Shown here: one piece after another, positions 8,084 to 13,500 of the stretch
Layout of the letters: every line of letters starts with the position of its first letter
How positions within the stretch are numbered: the first letter of the stretch is position 1
Assembly (NCBI GenBank): GCA_020442545.1
Contig: JAGRJX010000315.1
Coordinates: 1 to 13,500, forward strand
Source of the DNA: Lysobacterales bacterium
GTDB lineage: Bacteria; Pseudomonadota; Gammaproteobacteria; Xanthomonadales; Xanthomonadaceae
Direction: 5' to 3'
Length of the DNA: 13,500 nucleotides
Translations under genes and position numbers: made by a program
The notes under the pieces: generated by a model
Told to the model about the DNA's origin: nothing
The model's database searches: none
What the model saw: only the letters and a program-made list of their open reading frames with translations

Positions 8084-8090
8084 GAGGTGA
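8084..8090 (+). promoter_or_regulatory. Strong ribosome binding site of the omega-amidase gene
   Basis: GAGGTGA sits 6 bases before ATG 8097, a near-ideal Shine-Dalgarno and spacing. It fixes the start, and suggests the gene is translated independently of the aminotransferase 198 bases upstream. Confidence 0.7.
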
Positions 8091-8096
8091 CCTGCC

Positions 8097-8900
8097 ATGC
8101 CCGATAGCGATCTGCGCGTATCCCTGATTCAGGCGGCAACGATCTGGCATGACGCCGCCGCCAACCGGAAGCTCTACGGCGATCAGGTGCGGACCCTGGC
8201 GGGGAAAACCGACCTGATCGTGCTGCCGGAAACCTTTACCAGCGGTTTCAGCAATGACGCGGTCGACAGCGCCGAAACCATGCAGGGCGAGAGCGTCGGC
8301 TGGCTGCGCGGACTGGCTGCGGAGGCGGGTGCCGTAGTGACCGGCAGCATGGTCATCCGCGACGGCGATGCGGTGTTCAACCGGCTGCTGTGGATGCGTC
8401 CCGACGGCAGTCATGCCAGCTACGACAAGCGCCACCTGTTCCGCATGGCCAACGAGCACCGGCGCTACGGTGCGGGCGTGGGTCGCGAGATTGTCGAACT
8501 CAACGGCTGGCGCATCTGTCCGCTGGTCTGCTACGACCTGCGTTTCCCGGTGTACCTGCGCAATCGCTGGGATCGCGAAGCCCAACGCTGCGACTATGAC
8601 CTGCTGCTGTTCGTCGCCAACTGGCCGCGCCCGCGCCGCGACGCCTGGCGCACGCTGCTGCGCGCGCGCGCCACCGAGAATCTCGCCTGCGTAGTCGGCG
8701 TGAACCGGGTCGGGACCGATGGCAATGGCATCGACTATGCCGGTGACAGCGCCGTCATCGATGCGTCGGGCCAGCCGCTGCTGGAACTGGGTCCCGCTCC
8801 GGCAACCGTGACTGTGTGCCTGTCTGCTGCTGGCGTCGAGGACTGGCGGCAGCGGTTTCCGGCCTACCTTGACGCGGATGACTTCCAGTTGAATACGTGA
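8097..8900 (+). CDS. yafV: YafV-type omega-amidase (2-oxoglutaramate amidase), nitrilase superfamily
   Basis: 267-residue cytoplasmic C-N hydrolase. The nitrilase triad is complete: E45 (LPETFTSGF), K111 (SYDKRHLFRMANEH) and C145 (PLVCYDLRFPVYLRN). The LPETFTSGF and YDKRHLFRMA.EH signatures are those of the YafV/Nit2 omega-amidase branch rather than of NAD synthetase or carbamoylputrescine enzymes. Length is normal (E. coli YafV is 256). The reaction is hydrolysis of 2-oxoglutaramate to 2-oxoglutarate and ammonia; 2-oxosuccinamate is also used by the family. 2-Oxoglutaramate is the product when glutamine donates its amino group, so removing it pulls the transamination forward. That makes the gene just upstream, a YbdL-type transaminase, its natural partner. 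The 198-base gap between them means a single operon is likely but not proven. Confidence 0.92.
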   Translation: MPDSDLRVSLIQAATIWHDAAANRKLYGDQVRTLAGKTDLIVLPETFTSGFSNDAVDSAETMQGESVGWLRGLAAEAGAVVTGSMVIRDGDAVFNRLLWMRPDGSHASYDKRHLFRMANEHRRYGAGVGREIVELNGWRICPLVCYDLRFPVYLRNRWDREAQRCDYDLLLFVANWPRPRRDAWRTLLRARATENLACVVGVNRVGTDGNGIDYAGDSAVIDASGQPLLELGPAPATVTVCLSAAGVEDWRQRFPAYLDADDFQLNT

Positions 8901-8920
8901 GCGCTACCTGAACCATCTTG

Positions 8921-8933
8921 CCGGCTGTGCCGG
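8921..8933 (+). terminator. Possible weak stem-loop terminator after the amidase gene
   Basis: CCGGC-TGT-GCCGG forms a 5-bp stem, extendable by two G/T wobbles, 20 bases after the amidase stop. No T-run follows, so termination here is uncertain. Confidence 0.25.
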
Positions 8934-9016
8934 TGAATGTCCCGATTCCGGTCTGCCGTTCGTATCCCACTATGAGACCGACCCCGGCTCTGACCGGTTG
9001 CGTCGGGTTTTCAGGC

Positions 9017-9022
9017 TAGAAT
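9017..9022 (+). promoter_or_regulatory. Possible -10 element of the CsgG-like gene
   Basis: TAGAAT matches the -10 consensus at 5/6 and lies 36 bases before the ATG in the 158-base gap that follows the amidase gene. The nearest -35-like TTGCGT (8998-9003) has a spacer of only 13, so the -35 box is not convincing. The gene also has a good Shine-Dalgarno, GGGAGA at 9045-9050. Confidence 0.35.
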
Positions 9023-9058
9023 GGCCCTTCGGGTGGAGAAGTAACGGGAGATCGTTTC

Positions 9059-9769
9059 ATGAAGATGTTTTTCAAGCAGTTGATTGTTGGGGTTGCATTG
9101 ATCGGGGCCAGCGCTGCCGTGATGGCGCAGAAGCCAACCATTGGTGTGGCCGAGTTCAAGAACGAGTCCGGTGCCGGCTGGTGGCGCGGCGGCGTGGGTT
9201 GGGAGCTGTCCGGCATGCTCGCCAACGAACTGGCGGCCACCGGTGATTTCAATGTGGTCGAGCGCAGCAAGCTGGAATCGGTGCTGGCCGAGCAGGACCT
9301 GGGCGCTTCGGGTCGTGTTTCCTCGTCCACCAGCGCCCGCATCGGCAAGCTGACCGGCGCGCAGTACCTGGTGATGGGTACGGTGACCTCCTACGAGGCT
9401 GGCACGTCCAGCCGCGGTGGCGGCATTTCCTTCAAGGGCATTTCGCTGGGTGGCAAGAAGAGCAAGGCCTACATCGCGGTTGACATCCGCGTGGTGAACT
9501 CCACCACCGGCGAGATCGACTTCGTGCGCACTATCGAGGGCGAAGCCAAGAGCGGCGGCATGAGCGTCGGCCTGTATCGCGGCGGCTTCGGTGGCGCTCT
9601 GTCCGGCGAGAACAAGACGCCGGCCGGCAAGGCGATCCGGGCAGCGCTGGTGCTGACCACGGATTACCTGAGCTGCGTGATGGTTCAGCGCAACGGCTGC
9701 GAGTCGAAGTACGAGGCGGCTGACCAGCGGCGTCGCGAGAAGACCCGCTCCGCGCTCGACATCGACTGA
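9059..9769 (+). CDS. CsgG/HfaB-family exported protein, not a lipoprotein, outside any curli cluster
   Basis: 236-residue secreted protein. N-terminal signal MKMFFKQLIVGVALIGASAA with likely type I cleavage after VMA (23/24); there is no Cys for lipid attachment, unlike E. coli CsgG. Mature residues show the CsgG fold in order: IGVAEFKNES (28-37), GMLANELAATGDFNVVERSK (52-71), VLAEQDLGASGRV (75-87), ARIGKLTGAQYLVMGTVTSY (93-112), a Gly/Ser/Lys stretch (115-136) where CsgG has its first transmembrane hairpin, IAVDIRVVNSTTGEI (139-153), a second Gly-rich stretch (164-185) where CsgG has its second hairpin, then AALVLTTDYLSC. C206 and C214 could form a disulfide. CsgG makes the outer-membrane pore for curlin; no csgA/B/E/F is nearby, so curli secretion is not implied. 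Start supported by GGGAGA 8 bases upstream. A single-gene transcript is likely: a candidate -10 lies upstream and a strong terminator follows. Confidence 0.85.
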   Translation: MKMFFKQLIVGVALIGASAAVMAQKPTIGVAEFKNESGAGWWRGGVGWELSGMLANELAATGDFNVVERSKLESVLAEQDLGASGRVSSSTSARIGKLTGAQYLVMGTVTSYEAGTSSRGGGISFKGISLGGKKSKAYIAVDIRVVNSTTGEIDFVRTIEGEAKSGGMSVGLYRGGFGGALSGENKTPAGKAIRAALVLTTDYLSCVMVQRNGCESKYEAADQRRREKTRSALDID

Positions 9770-9786
9770 GCAGGCGCGTCTGATGC

Positions 9787-9821
9787 AACAAAAAGCCCGG
9801 CTTCACGCCGGGTTTTTTGTT
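9787..9821. terminator. Strong bidirectional rho-independent terminator
   Basis: CCCGGC (9796-9801), loop TTCAC, GCCGGG (9807-9812), then TTTTTTGTT; the left side carries the matching AACAAAAA, so both strands have a stem followed by a T-run. It lies between the converging CsgG-like gene (stop at 9769) and beta-helix gene (stop at 9849) and should end both transcripts. Confidence 0.93.
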
Positions 9822-9848
9822 GTCTGCAGCTACTGGATTGGCGAGGGT

Positions 9849-10622
9849 TCAGAGCGGGTTGCCAGCGAAGAGCGGGTGGATCGAGGTGGCGTCGATATCA
9901 CCGTTGATGCGGCCATTGGTGGCGTTGAGGATGGCGATCAGGGTATCGTCGCCGGCGGTGTCGGTAAGGCGGTTGTCATTGAAGCGGACGCGCTGCATGG
10001 TCAGTTCACCGAAGTTGACGAGCGCGCCGGTGGACAGCGCCGCTGATTCGCGGCTGACCCGGTTGCCGGCGATGAGGCTGTCATTGATGCGCATCAGGCC
10101 GCGGTTGATCAGTGCACCGCCGATATCGCGCGTTCCAAGCAACTGGTTGAACGTGAATTCGCAGCGGCTGGCAAACAGTTCGCCGTCATTGATCACGATG
10201 GCCGGCGGATCGGTGGCGGTGGAGTCGGTGATCTGAACGTCCGCGAGATACAGGCGCCCGTGGTTGGTGATAGCACCTTGTGCGCCTTCGGCCAGTGACA
10301 GGTTCTCCAGGCGCAACTCAGCATCAGCACCCACCTCGATCAGGCTGACGCGACGGTCGCTGTAGCGGCGCAGCGCGGCACCGTGGCCGACGATGCGCAG
10401 TTCGCCTTTGATGACGGGCAAGGCACGCTGCTCGTCGGAGGGTGAAAGGATCGGGTACAGACCGTTTGACGCCAGATGGATGATGTCGGCACCCGGGCTG
10501 GCGTTGGCGTGACGGATGGCGGCAGCCAGCGCCTCGGGATCGCGGTCACGCACATGGTATTCGGCGGCGCTTGCGCTCGCGGGCAGGCCGGCGAGGATGA
10601 GCAGGGCGAGCAGTGGGCGCAT
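9849..10622 (-). CDS. Secreted right-handed beta-helix protein of unknown function
   Basis: 257 residues. Clear signal peptide MRPLLALLILAGLPASASAA, cut near residue 20, then an Ala-rich segment DPEALAAAIRHANASPGADIIHL (27-50 region) typical of the cap of extracellular beta-helix and Pmp-like proteins. From about residue 92 the chain shows regular rungs: AITNHGRLYLADVQI (117-131), AIVINDGELFASRCEF (141-156), ALINRGLMRINDSLI (170-184), ALVNFGELTMQRVRF (200-214) and a degenerate AILNATNGRINGD (230-242). Each has A-(I/L)-x-N-x-G-x-L, a pattern of pectate-lyase-like solenoids. Catalytic residues of pectate lyases are not recognisable, so a binding or surface role is possible but unproven. It ends at ...LFAGNPL with no anchor. 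Its promoter should lie in the 108-base gap beside rluB; the Shine-Dalgarno is poor. Confidence 0.8.
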   Translation of the reverse strand: MRPLLALLILAGLPASASAAEYHVRDRDPEALAAAIRHANASPGADIIHLASNGLYPILSPSDEQRALPVIKGELRIVGHGAALRRYSDRRVSLIEVGADAELRLENLSLAEGAQGAITNHGRLYLADVQITDSTATDPPAIVINDGELFASRCEFTFNQLLGTRDIGGALINRGLMRINDSLIAGNRVSRESAALSTGALVNFGELTMQRVRFNDNRLTDTAGDDTLIAILNATNGRINGDIDATSIHPLFAGNPL

Positions 10623-10688
10623 CGCGTGTTTTTCCGGGGCTGCGGGTTGCGGTCACCGTGTCAGTCGAATCTAGAGCAATCCATCTAG

Positions 10689-10715
10689 CCGGGTGGGCAA
10701 GGATTGCCGGCCCGG
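10689..10715 (-). terminator. Two-tier stem-loop downstream of rluB
   Basis: CCGGG (10689-10693) pairs with CCCGG (10711-10715), and inside it GGCAA (10696-10700) with TTGCC (10704-10708) around a three-base loop, with a symmetric 2x2 internal loop between. It begins 16 bases past the rluB stop. No T-run follows on the minus strand, so it may slow or attenuate rather than end transcription into the beta-helix gene. The rest of the 10623-10730 gap shows no convincing promoter. Confidence 0.45.
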
Positions 10716-10730
10716 GATGTGAATACTGCC

Positions 10731-12086
10731 TCAGCGTCGGTTACCGTCACCGCGCTTGTGGCGGTTGCCCGGACGACTCTTGTTGCTCTCATTGCCGCGG
10801 TTGCCACGACCGGACTTGTTCGGGCCCGGCTTGTTTGGACGCGCTGAGGGGCCGGTATCGACGCCGTCGGGCACATACCAGCTGCGGAACTCCGCCGGAT
10901 TGACCTCATGTCCCGGCTTGGCACCTCGACGACGCTGACCGCCTGGCTTGCCGCTGCGCGCGGCGTTGTTGCCAGGCTTGTTTCCACCGCGATTGCCCGG
11001 CCGACCCTTGCCGGCCTCGGCTTTGGCACTTCGGCCCGGTCCATTGGTCTTGCTGCCGGGGCCACGCCGGGCACCACCGGCCTTGCCCGCACCCGGTTTG
11101 CCACGGCGCGGACGTGCCGCGCGGTCGTCCCGGATCACGTCGAAGCGGCGCAATTCGCGTCCTTCATCAGCATCGGCCATGGCTCCAGCGGTCCATGCAC
11201 GCTGCGGCCGTGGTGCCGGTTCCATTTCGCTGCTGCTGCGCGCACGGCGCTGGCCAATCACCGGCTGCAGGGTCAGCACCCGGTGCTCGTCGGACACGCC
11301 GACATCGCGCTTGATCGCGCCAACCTGGCCTTCGCTCAGCTCATCGAACTGGCCGCGACGAAGCTTGGCCGGCAACTCGACATTGCCGTAGCGGATGCGC
11401 TTGAGGCGGCTGACCATCAGGCCGACGGCTTCCCACATGCGGCGCACTTCGCGGTAGCGACCTTCCTTCAGGGTGACGCGGAACCAGCTGTTGCTGTCGG
11501 TGCCGCCGATGTCGTCGATGCGATCGAACCTGGCCGGGCCGTCGTCCAGCTTCACGCCGCGCCGCAGCTGTTCCAGTGCCTCGGGCAGTACTTCGCCGTG
11601 AATGCGGCAGACGTAGTCGCGGCGGACCTCGCTGGAGGGATGCATCAATGCATTGGCCAGCTCGCCGTCGGTGGTCAGCAGCAGCAGGCCGGTGGTGTTG
11701 ATGTCGAGGCGACCCACGGCAATCCAGCGCGCGCCGCGGATCGGCGGCAGCGAGTCGAAGACGGTGGGGCGGCCTTCGGGGTCGTCGCGGGTGGTTACTT
11801 CGCCGTCGGGCTTGTTGTAGACCAGCACGCGCGAGGCCTCTTCAAGCCCGGTAGCGACGAACGTGCGGCCGTCCAGCTCGACGCGATCACCGCTGCGGAC
11901 GCTGCTGCCCAGTTCGGCCGGCGTGCCGTTGACCAGCACCTCGCCCCGGCCGATGCGTTCTTCCATGGCGCGACGCGAGCCGATGCCGGCCTGGGCCAGC
12001 ACCTTGTGCAGGCGCTCTTCGATGCGTGGGGTAGTGCTGTCGTCGCCGGTCTTCAGCGACAGGCGACGGCGGGATGATTCAGTCAT
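10731..12086 (-). CDS. rluB: RluB, 23S rRNA pseudouridine synthase with a long basic disordered tail
   Basis: 451 residues. Converts a uridine of 23S rRNA (U2605 in E. coli) to pseudouridine during ribosome assembly. S4 RNA-binding domain at about 22-72 (RLHKVLAQAGIGSRR...GEVLVNG), then the RsuA/RluB/E/F catalytic domain with VGRLDINTTGLLLLTTDGEL (124-143; catalytic D128), HPSSEVRRDYVCRIHGEV (149-166) and RYREVRRMWEAVGLMVSRLKR (210-230). From about residue 280 the chain is a Gly/Arg/Lys/Pro/Asn-rich tail of about 170 residues, much longer than the catalytic part needs, with one less repetitive island NPAEFRSWYVPDG (396-408). The start is ATG 12086: GGAG lies 7 bases upstream and the ATG overlaps the scpB stop by 8 bases (ATGACTGA). 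The frame is open up to 12305, but that extra part lies wholly within scpB. Confidence 0.95.
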   Translation of the reverse strand: MTESSRRRLSLKTGDDSTTPRIEERLHKVLAQAGIGSRRAMEERIGRGEVLVNGTPAELGSSVRSGDRVELDGRTFVATGLEEASRVLVYNKPDGEVTTRDDPEGRPTVFDSLPPIRGARWIAVGRLDINTTGLLLLTTDGELANALMHPSSEVRRDYVCRIHGEVLPEALEQLRRGVKLDDGPARFDRIDDIGGTDSNSWFRVTLKEGRYREVRRMWEAVGLMVSRLKRIRYGNVELPAKLRRGQFDELSEGQVGAIKRDVGVSDEHRVLTLQPVIGQRRARSSSEMEPAPRPQRAWTAGAMADADEGRELRRFDVIRDDRAARPRRGKPGAGKAGGARRGPGSKTNGPGRSAKAEAGKGRPGNRGGNKPGNNAARSGKPGGQRRRGAKPGHEVNPAEFRSWYVPDGVDTGPSARPNKPGPNKSGRGNRGNESNKSRPGNRHKRGDGNRR

Positions 12087-12963
12087 TGCCTTGCTCCGGA
12101 TCGGCGTGGTCGGCCGGATCCTGTTGTTCGATTTCGTCTTCCGAATCCATCGCGGATTCATGGGGTTCGTCCAGGGCGACCGTGGTCGAGTCATCGGCCG
12201 TGGATTGGTCGCCGCTGACTGTTTCCGCCTCGCCATCGCCTTCGATGCTGCTGGTGTCGGCGTCAGCGACGATCGCGTCGTCCACCATCGCCTCGTCACT
12301 CGCATCGTCGGCAGCGGGGTCGTGGTCGCCTTCGAGTGCCAGTTGTGGCTCCAGCTCGGGGATTTCGCGCAATTCGGACAGCGGCGGCAGCTGGTCGAGG
12401 CTCTTCAGGTTGAAATAGTCGAGGAAGGCCTTGGTCGTACCGAACAGGGCCGGCTTGCCGGGTACGTCGCGGTGGCCGATGACGCGCACCCACTCTCGCT
12501 CTTCCAGCGTGCGGATGATGTTGCTGCTCACCGCCACGCCGCGGATCTGTTCGATCTCGCCGCGGGTGATCGGCTGCCGATAGGCGATCAGCGCCAGGGT
12601 TTCCAGCAGCGCGCGCGAGTAGCGCGTCTGCCGCTCCGCCCACAGACGGGACACCCACCGTTTGAAGTCGGTTCTGACCTGAAAACGGAAGCCGGAGGCC
12701 ACCTCGACCAGCTCGATGCCACGCGTCGCGCAGTCCTCGCCCAGTGCGTGAAGGGCGCGGGCGATGGCGTCGCGGCCCGGCTTCTCGTCGTCATCGAACA
12801 GGTCGCCGAGCTGGGCGACCGTCAGCGGCTGGCCGGCTGCCATCAGCGCGGCCTCGATGATCTGCTTCATCGTCTGCTCATCCGGCGCGGCGGCGCGGGT
12901 TTCAACCGTCTCGACGGCGTCGTCGTCGCCGTCCAGCGGTGCTTGGTCGTTTTGTTCGTTCAT
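12079..12963 (-). CDS. scpB: ScpB, winged-helix subunit of the SMC-ScpAB condensin, with an acidic tail
   Basis: 294 residues; typical ScpB is around 190-200. ScpB dimers bind the kleisin ScpA and help load SMC rings for chromosome segregation. The family core spans about 32-205: MKQIIEAALMAAGQPLTVAQ (32-51), GFRFQVRTDF (91-100), the signature RALLETLALIAYRQPITRGE (117-136) followed by IEQIRGVAVSSNIIRTLEER, and KPALFGTTKAFLDYFNLKSL (170-189). An acidic leader of about 30 residues precedes it, and a tail at 211-294 contains 31 Asp/Glu and no Lys or Arg, so it is probably disordered. The ATG at 12963 overlaps the scpA stop as ATGA, which implies coupled translation and supports this start. No Shine-Dalgarno of its own is seen. 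ATG at codon 32 is an alternative start. Confidence 0.95.
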   Translation of the reverse strand: MNEQNDQAPLDGDDDAVETVETRAAAPDEQTMKQIIEAALMAAGQPLTVAQLGDLFDDDEKPGRDAIARALHALGEDCATRGIELVEVASGFRFQVRTDFKRWVSRLWAERQTRYSRALLETLALIAYRQPITRGEIEQIRGVAVSSNIIRTLEEREWVRVIGHRDVPGKPALFGTTKAFLDYFNLKSLDQLPPLSELREIPELEPQLALEGDHDPAADDASDEAMVDDAIVADADTSSIEGDGEAETVSGDQSTADDSTTVALDEPHESAMDSEDEIEQQDPADHADPEQGND

Positions 12964-13500
12964 GCGTAGTCGTCATCAATGCCGCGCTGGGTGTCGGCGG
13001 CGTTGTCATCGGTGGTGCTGCCGTCATTGGCGGCCGGCTGGTCGTCGCTATCCACGGCCAGCGATTTCACGAAAATGTCGGCAAGGGGCTGTTCCTGTAC
13101 GACCTCGATCAGCTGTTCCTTGGCCAGTTCGAGCAGGGCGAGGAAGGTCACCACCACGCCCAGACGGCCTTCTTCCGGCGAGAACAGCGACACAAAGGCG
13201 TGAAAGTCCCCGCCGCCCAGGCGCTGCAGCAGGTCGCCCATGCGCTGGCGCACCGACAGCGCCTCGCGCCGGATCGCGTGGCGGCTGAACAGGTCGGCGC
13301 GATTCAGCACATCGCGCAGCGCCAGCAGCATCTCGCGCAGGTCCACCGGCGGCGGCAGCTTCACCACGTGGCGGTCGCCCACTTCGGCGCTGACCGCCAC
13401 CGTGTCGCGGTCGATCCGGGGCAGGTCGTCGATGTCCTGCGCGGCCTGCTTGAAGCGCTCGTATTCCTGCAGGCGGCGCACCAGCTCGGCGCGCGGATCG
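12960..13500 (-). CDS. scpA: ScpA, kleisin subunit of the SMC condensin (5' part beyond the right edge)
   Basis: The C-terminal 179 residues are present; the frame stays open to the edge, and the in-window GTG near 13481 is internal because DPRAEL upstream of VRRLQEYERFK is family sequence. ScpA bridges the two SMC heads and carries ScpB. Visible landmarks are DPRAELVRRLQEYERFKQAA, the mid-region linker, then the C-terminal winged-helix domain with VSLFSPEEGRLGVVVTFLAL and LELAKEQLIEVVQEQPLADI, where the family contacts the SMC cap. The last 30 or so residues are an acidic Asp-rich tail (DSDDQPAANDGSTTDDNAAD), similar in character to ScpB's tail. It is the first of three tightly coupled genes, scpA-scpB-rluB. 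Confidence 0.95.
   Translation of the reverse strand, partial: DPRAELVRRLQEYERFKQAAQDIDDLPRIDRDTVAVSAEVGDRHVVKLPPPVDLREMLLALRDVLNRADLFSRHAIRREALSVRQRMGDLLQRLGGGDFHAFVSLFSPEEGRLGVVVTFLALLELAKEQLIEVVQEQPLADIFVKSLAVDSDDQPAANDGSTTDDNAADTQRGIDDDYA

Noticed and set aside
10908..12077. Long plus-strand frame of 389 codons opposite rluB
   Set aside because: It is the antisense of rluB, whose S4 and catalytic motifs are unambiguous. The plus-strand translation has no recognisable motif, and high GC leaves such frames open by chance.
12087..12305. N-terminal extension of rluB to an upstream ATG
   Set aside because: It overlaps scpB completely and gives Arg/Pro/Thr-rich sequence with no family match. 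GGAG at 12094-12097 supports the ATG at 12086.
1..13500. CRISPR array, tRNA, rRNA, insertion sequence or phage genes
   Set aside because: No regularly spaced repeats, cloverleaf sequence, transposase or integrase motif, or terminal inverted repeats were seen.

Overview
The window looks like an ordinary chromosomal stretch of a high-GC gammaproteobacterium, most likely of the Xanthomonadales/Lysobacterales group. The clues are a ccmA-ccmB-ccmC cytochrome c maturation cluster, an scpA-scpB-rluB cluster whose RluB has a long basic tail, and a large secreted S8 protease ending in two copies of a WY/ARSG-type module often seen in secreted proteins of that group. This placement is inferred from gene content, not from a marker gene. 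I see no rRNA, tRNA, CRISPR array, insertion sequence or phage gene.

Layout. Positions 1-2370 are read on the minus strand: a DUF3293 protein gene (1852-2370), then ccmA (1123-1752), ccmB (438-1121) and the start of ccmC (1-367, running off the left edge). These last three encode the ATPase and the membrane parts of the haem-handling ABC complex used for periplasmic cytochrome c assembly. Diverging from them is a 1385-residue secreted subtilisin-like protease (2508-6665). It is followed on the same strand by a YbdL-type glutamine/methionine aminotransferase (6729-7898) and a YafV-type omega-amidase (8097-8900). Together these form the known glutamine transaminase/omega-amidase route: the first makes 2-oxoglutaramate while re-aminating a 2-oxo acid, and the second hydrolyses the 2-oxoglutaramate. 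A stand-alone CsgG/HfaB-family exported protein (9059-9769) follows and ends at a strong bidirectional terminator (9787-9821).

On the other side of that terminator everything is on the minus strand. Read in the direction of transcription it is scpA (12960-13500, entering from the right edge), scpB (12079-12963), rluB (10731-12086), a structured gap, and a small secreted beta-helix protein (9849-10622). scpA/scpB overlap by ATGA and scpB/rluB by 8 bases, so the three are probably translationally coupled. ScpA and ScpB are the kleisin and winged-helix subunits of the SMC condensin. RluB makes a pseudouridine in 23S rRNA.

No obviously new multi-gene system is visible. The parts most worth following up are the CsgG-like protein that lacks both a lipobox and curli partners, the beta-helix protein with regular rungs, the architecture of the protease C-terminus, and the oppositely charged disordered tails of the neighbouring ScpB and RluB.
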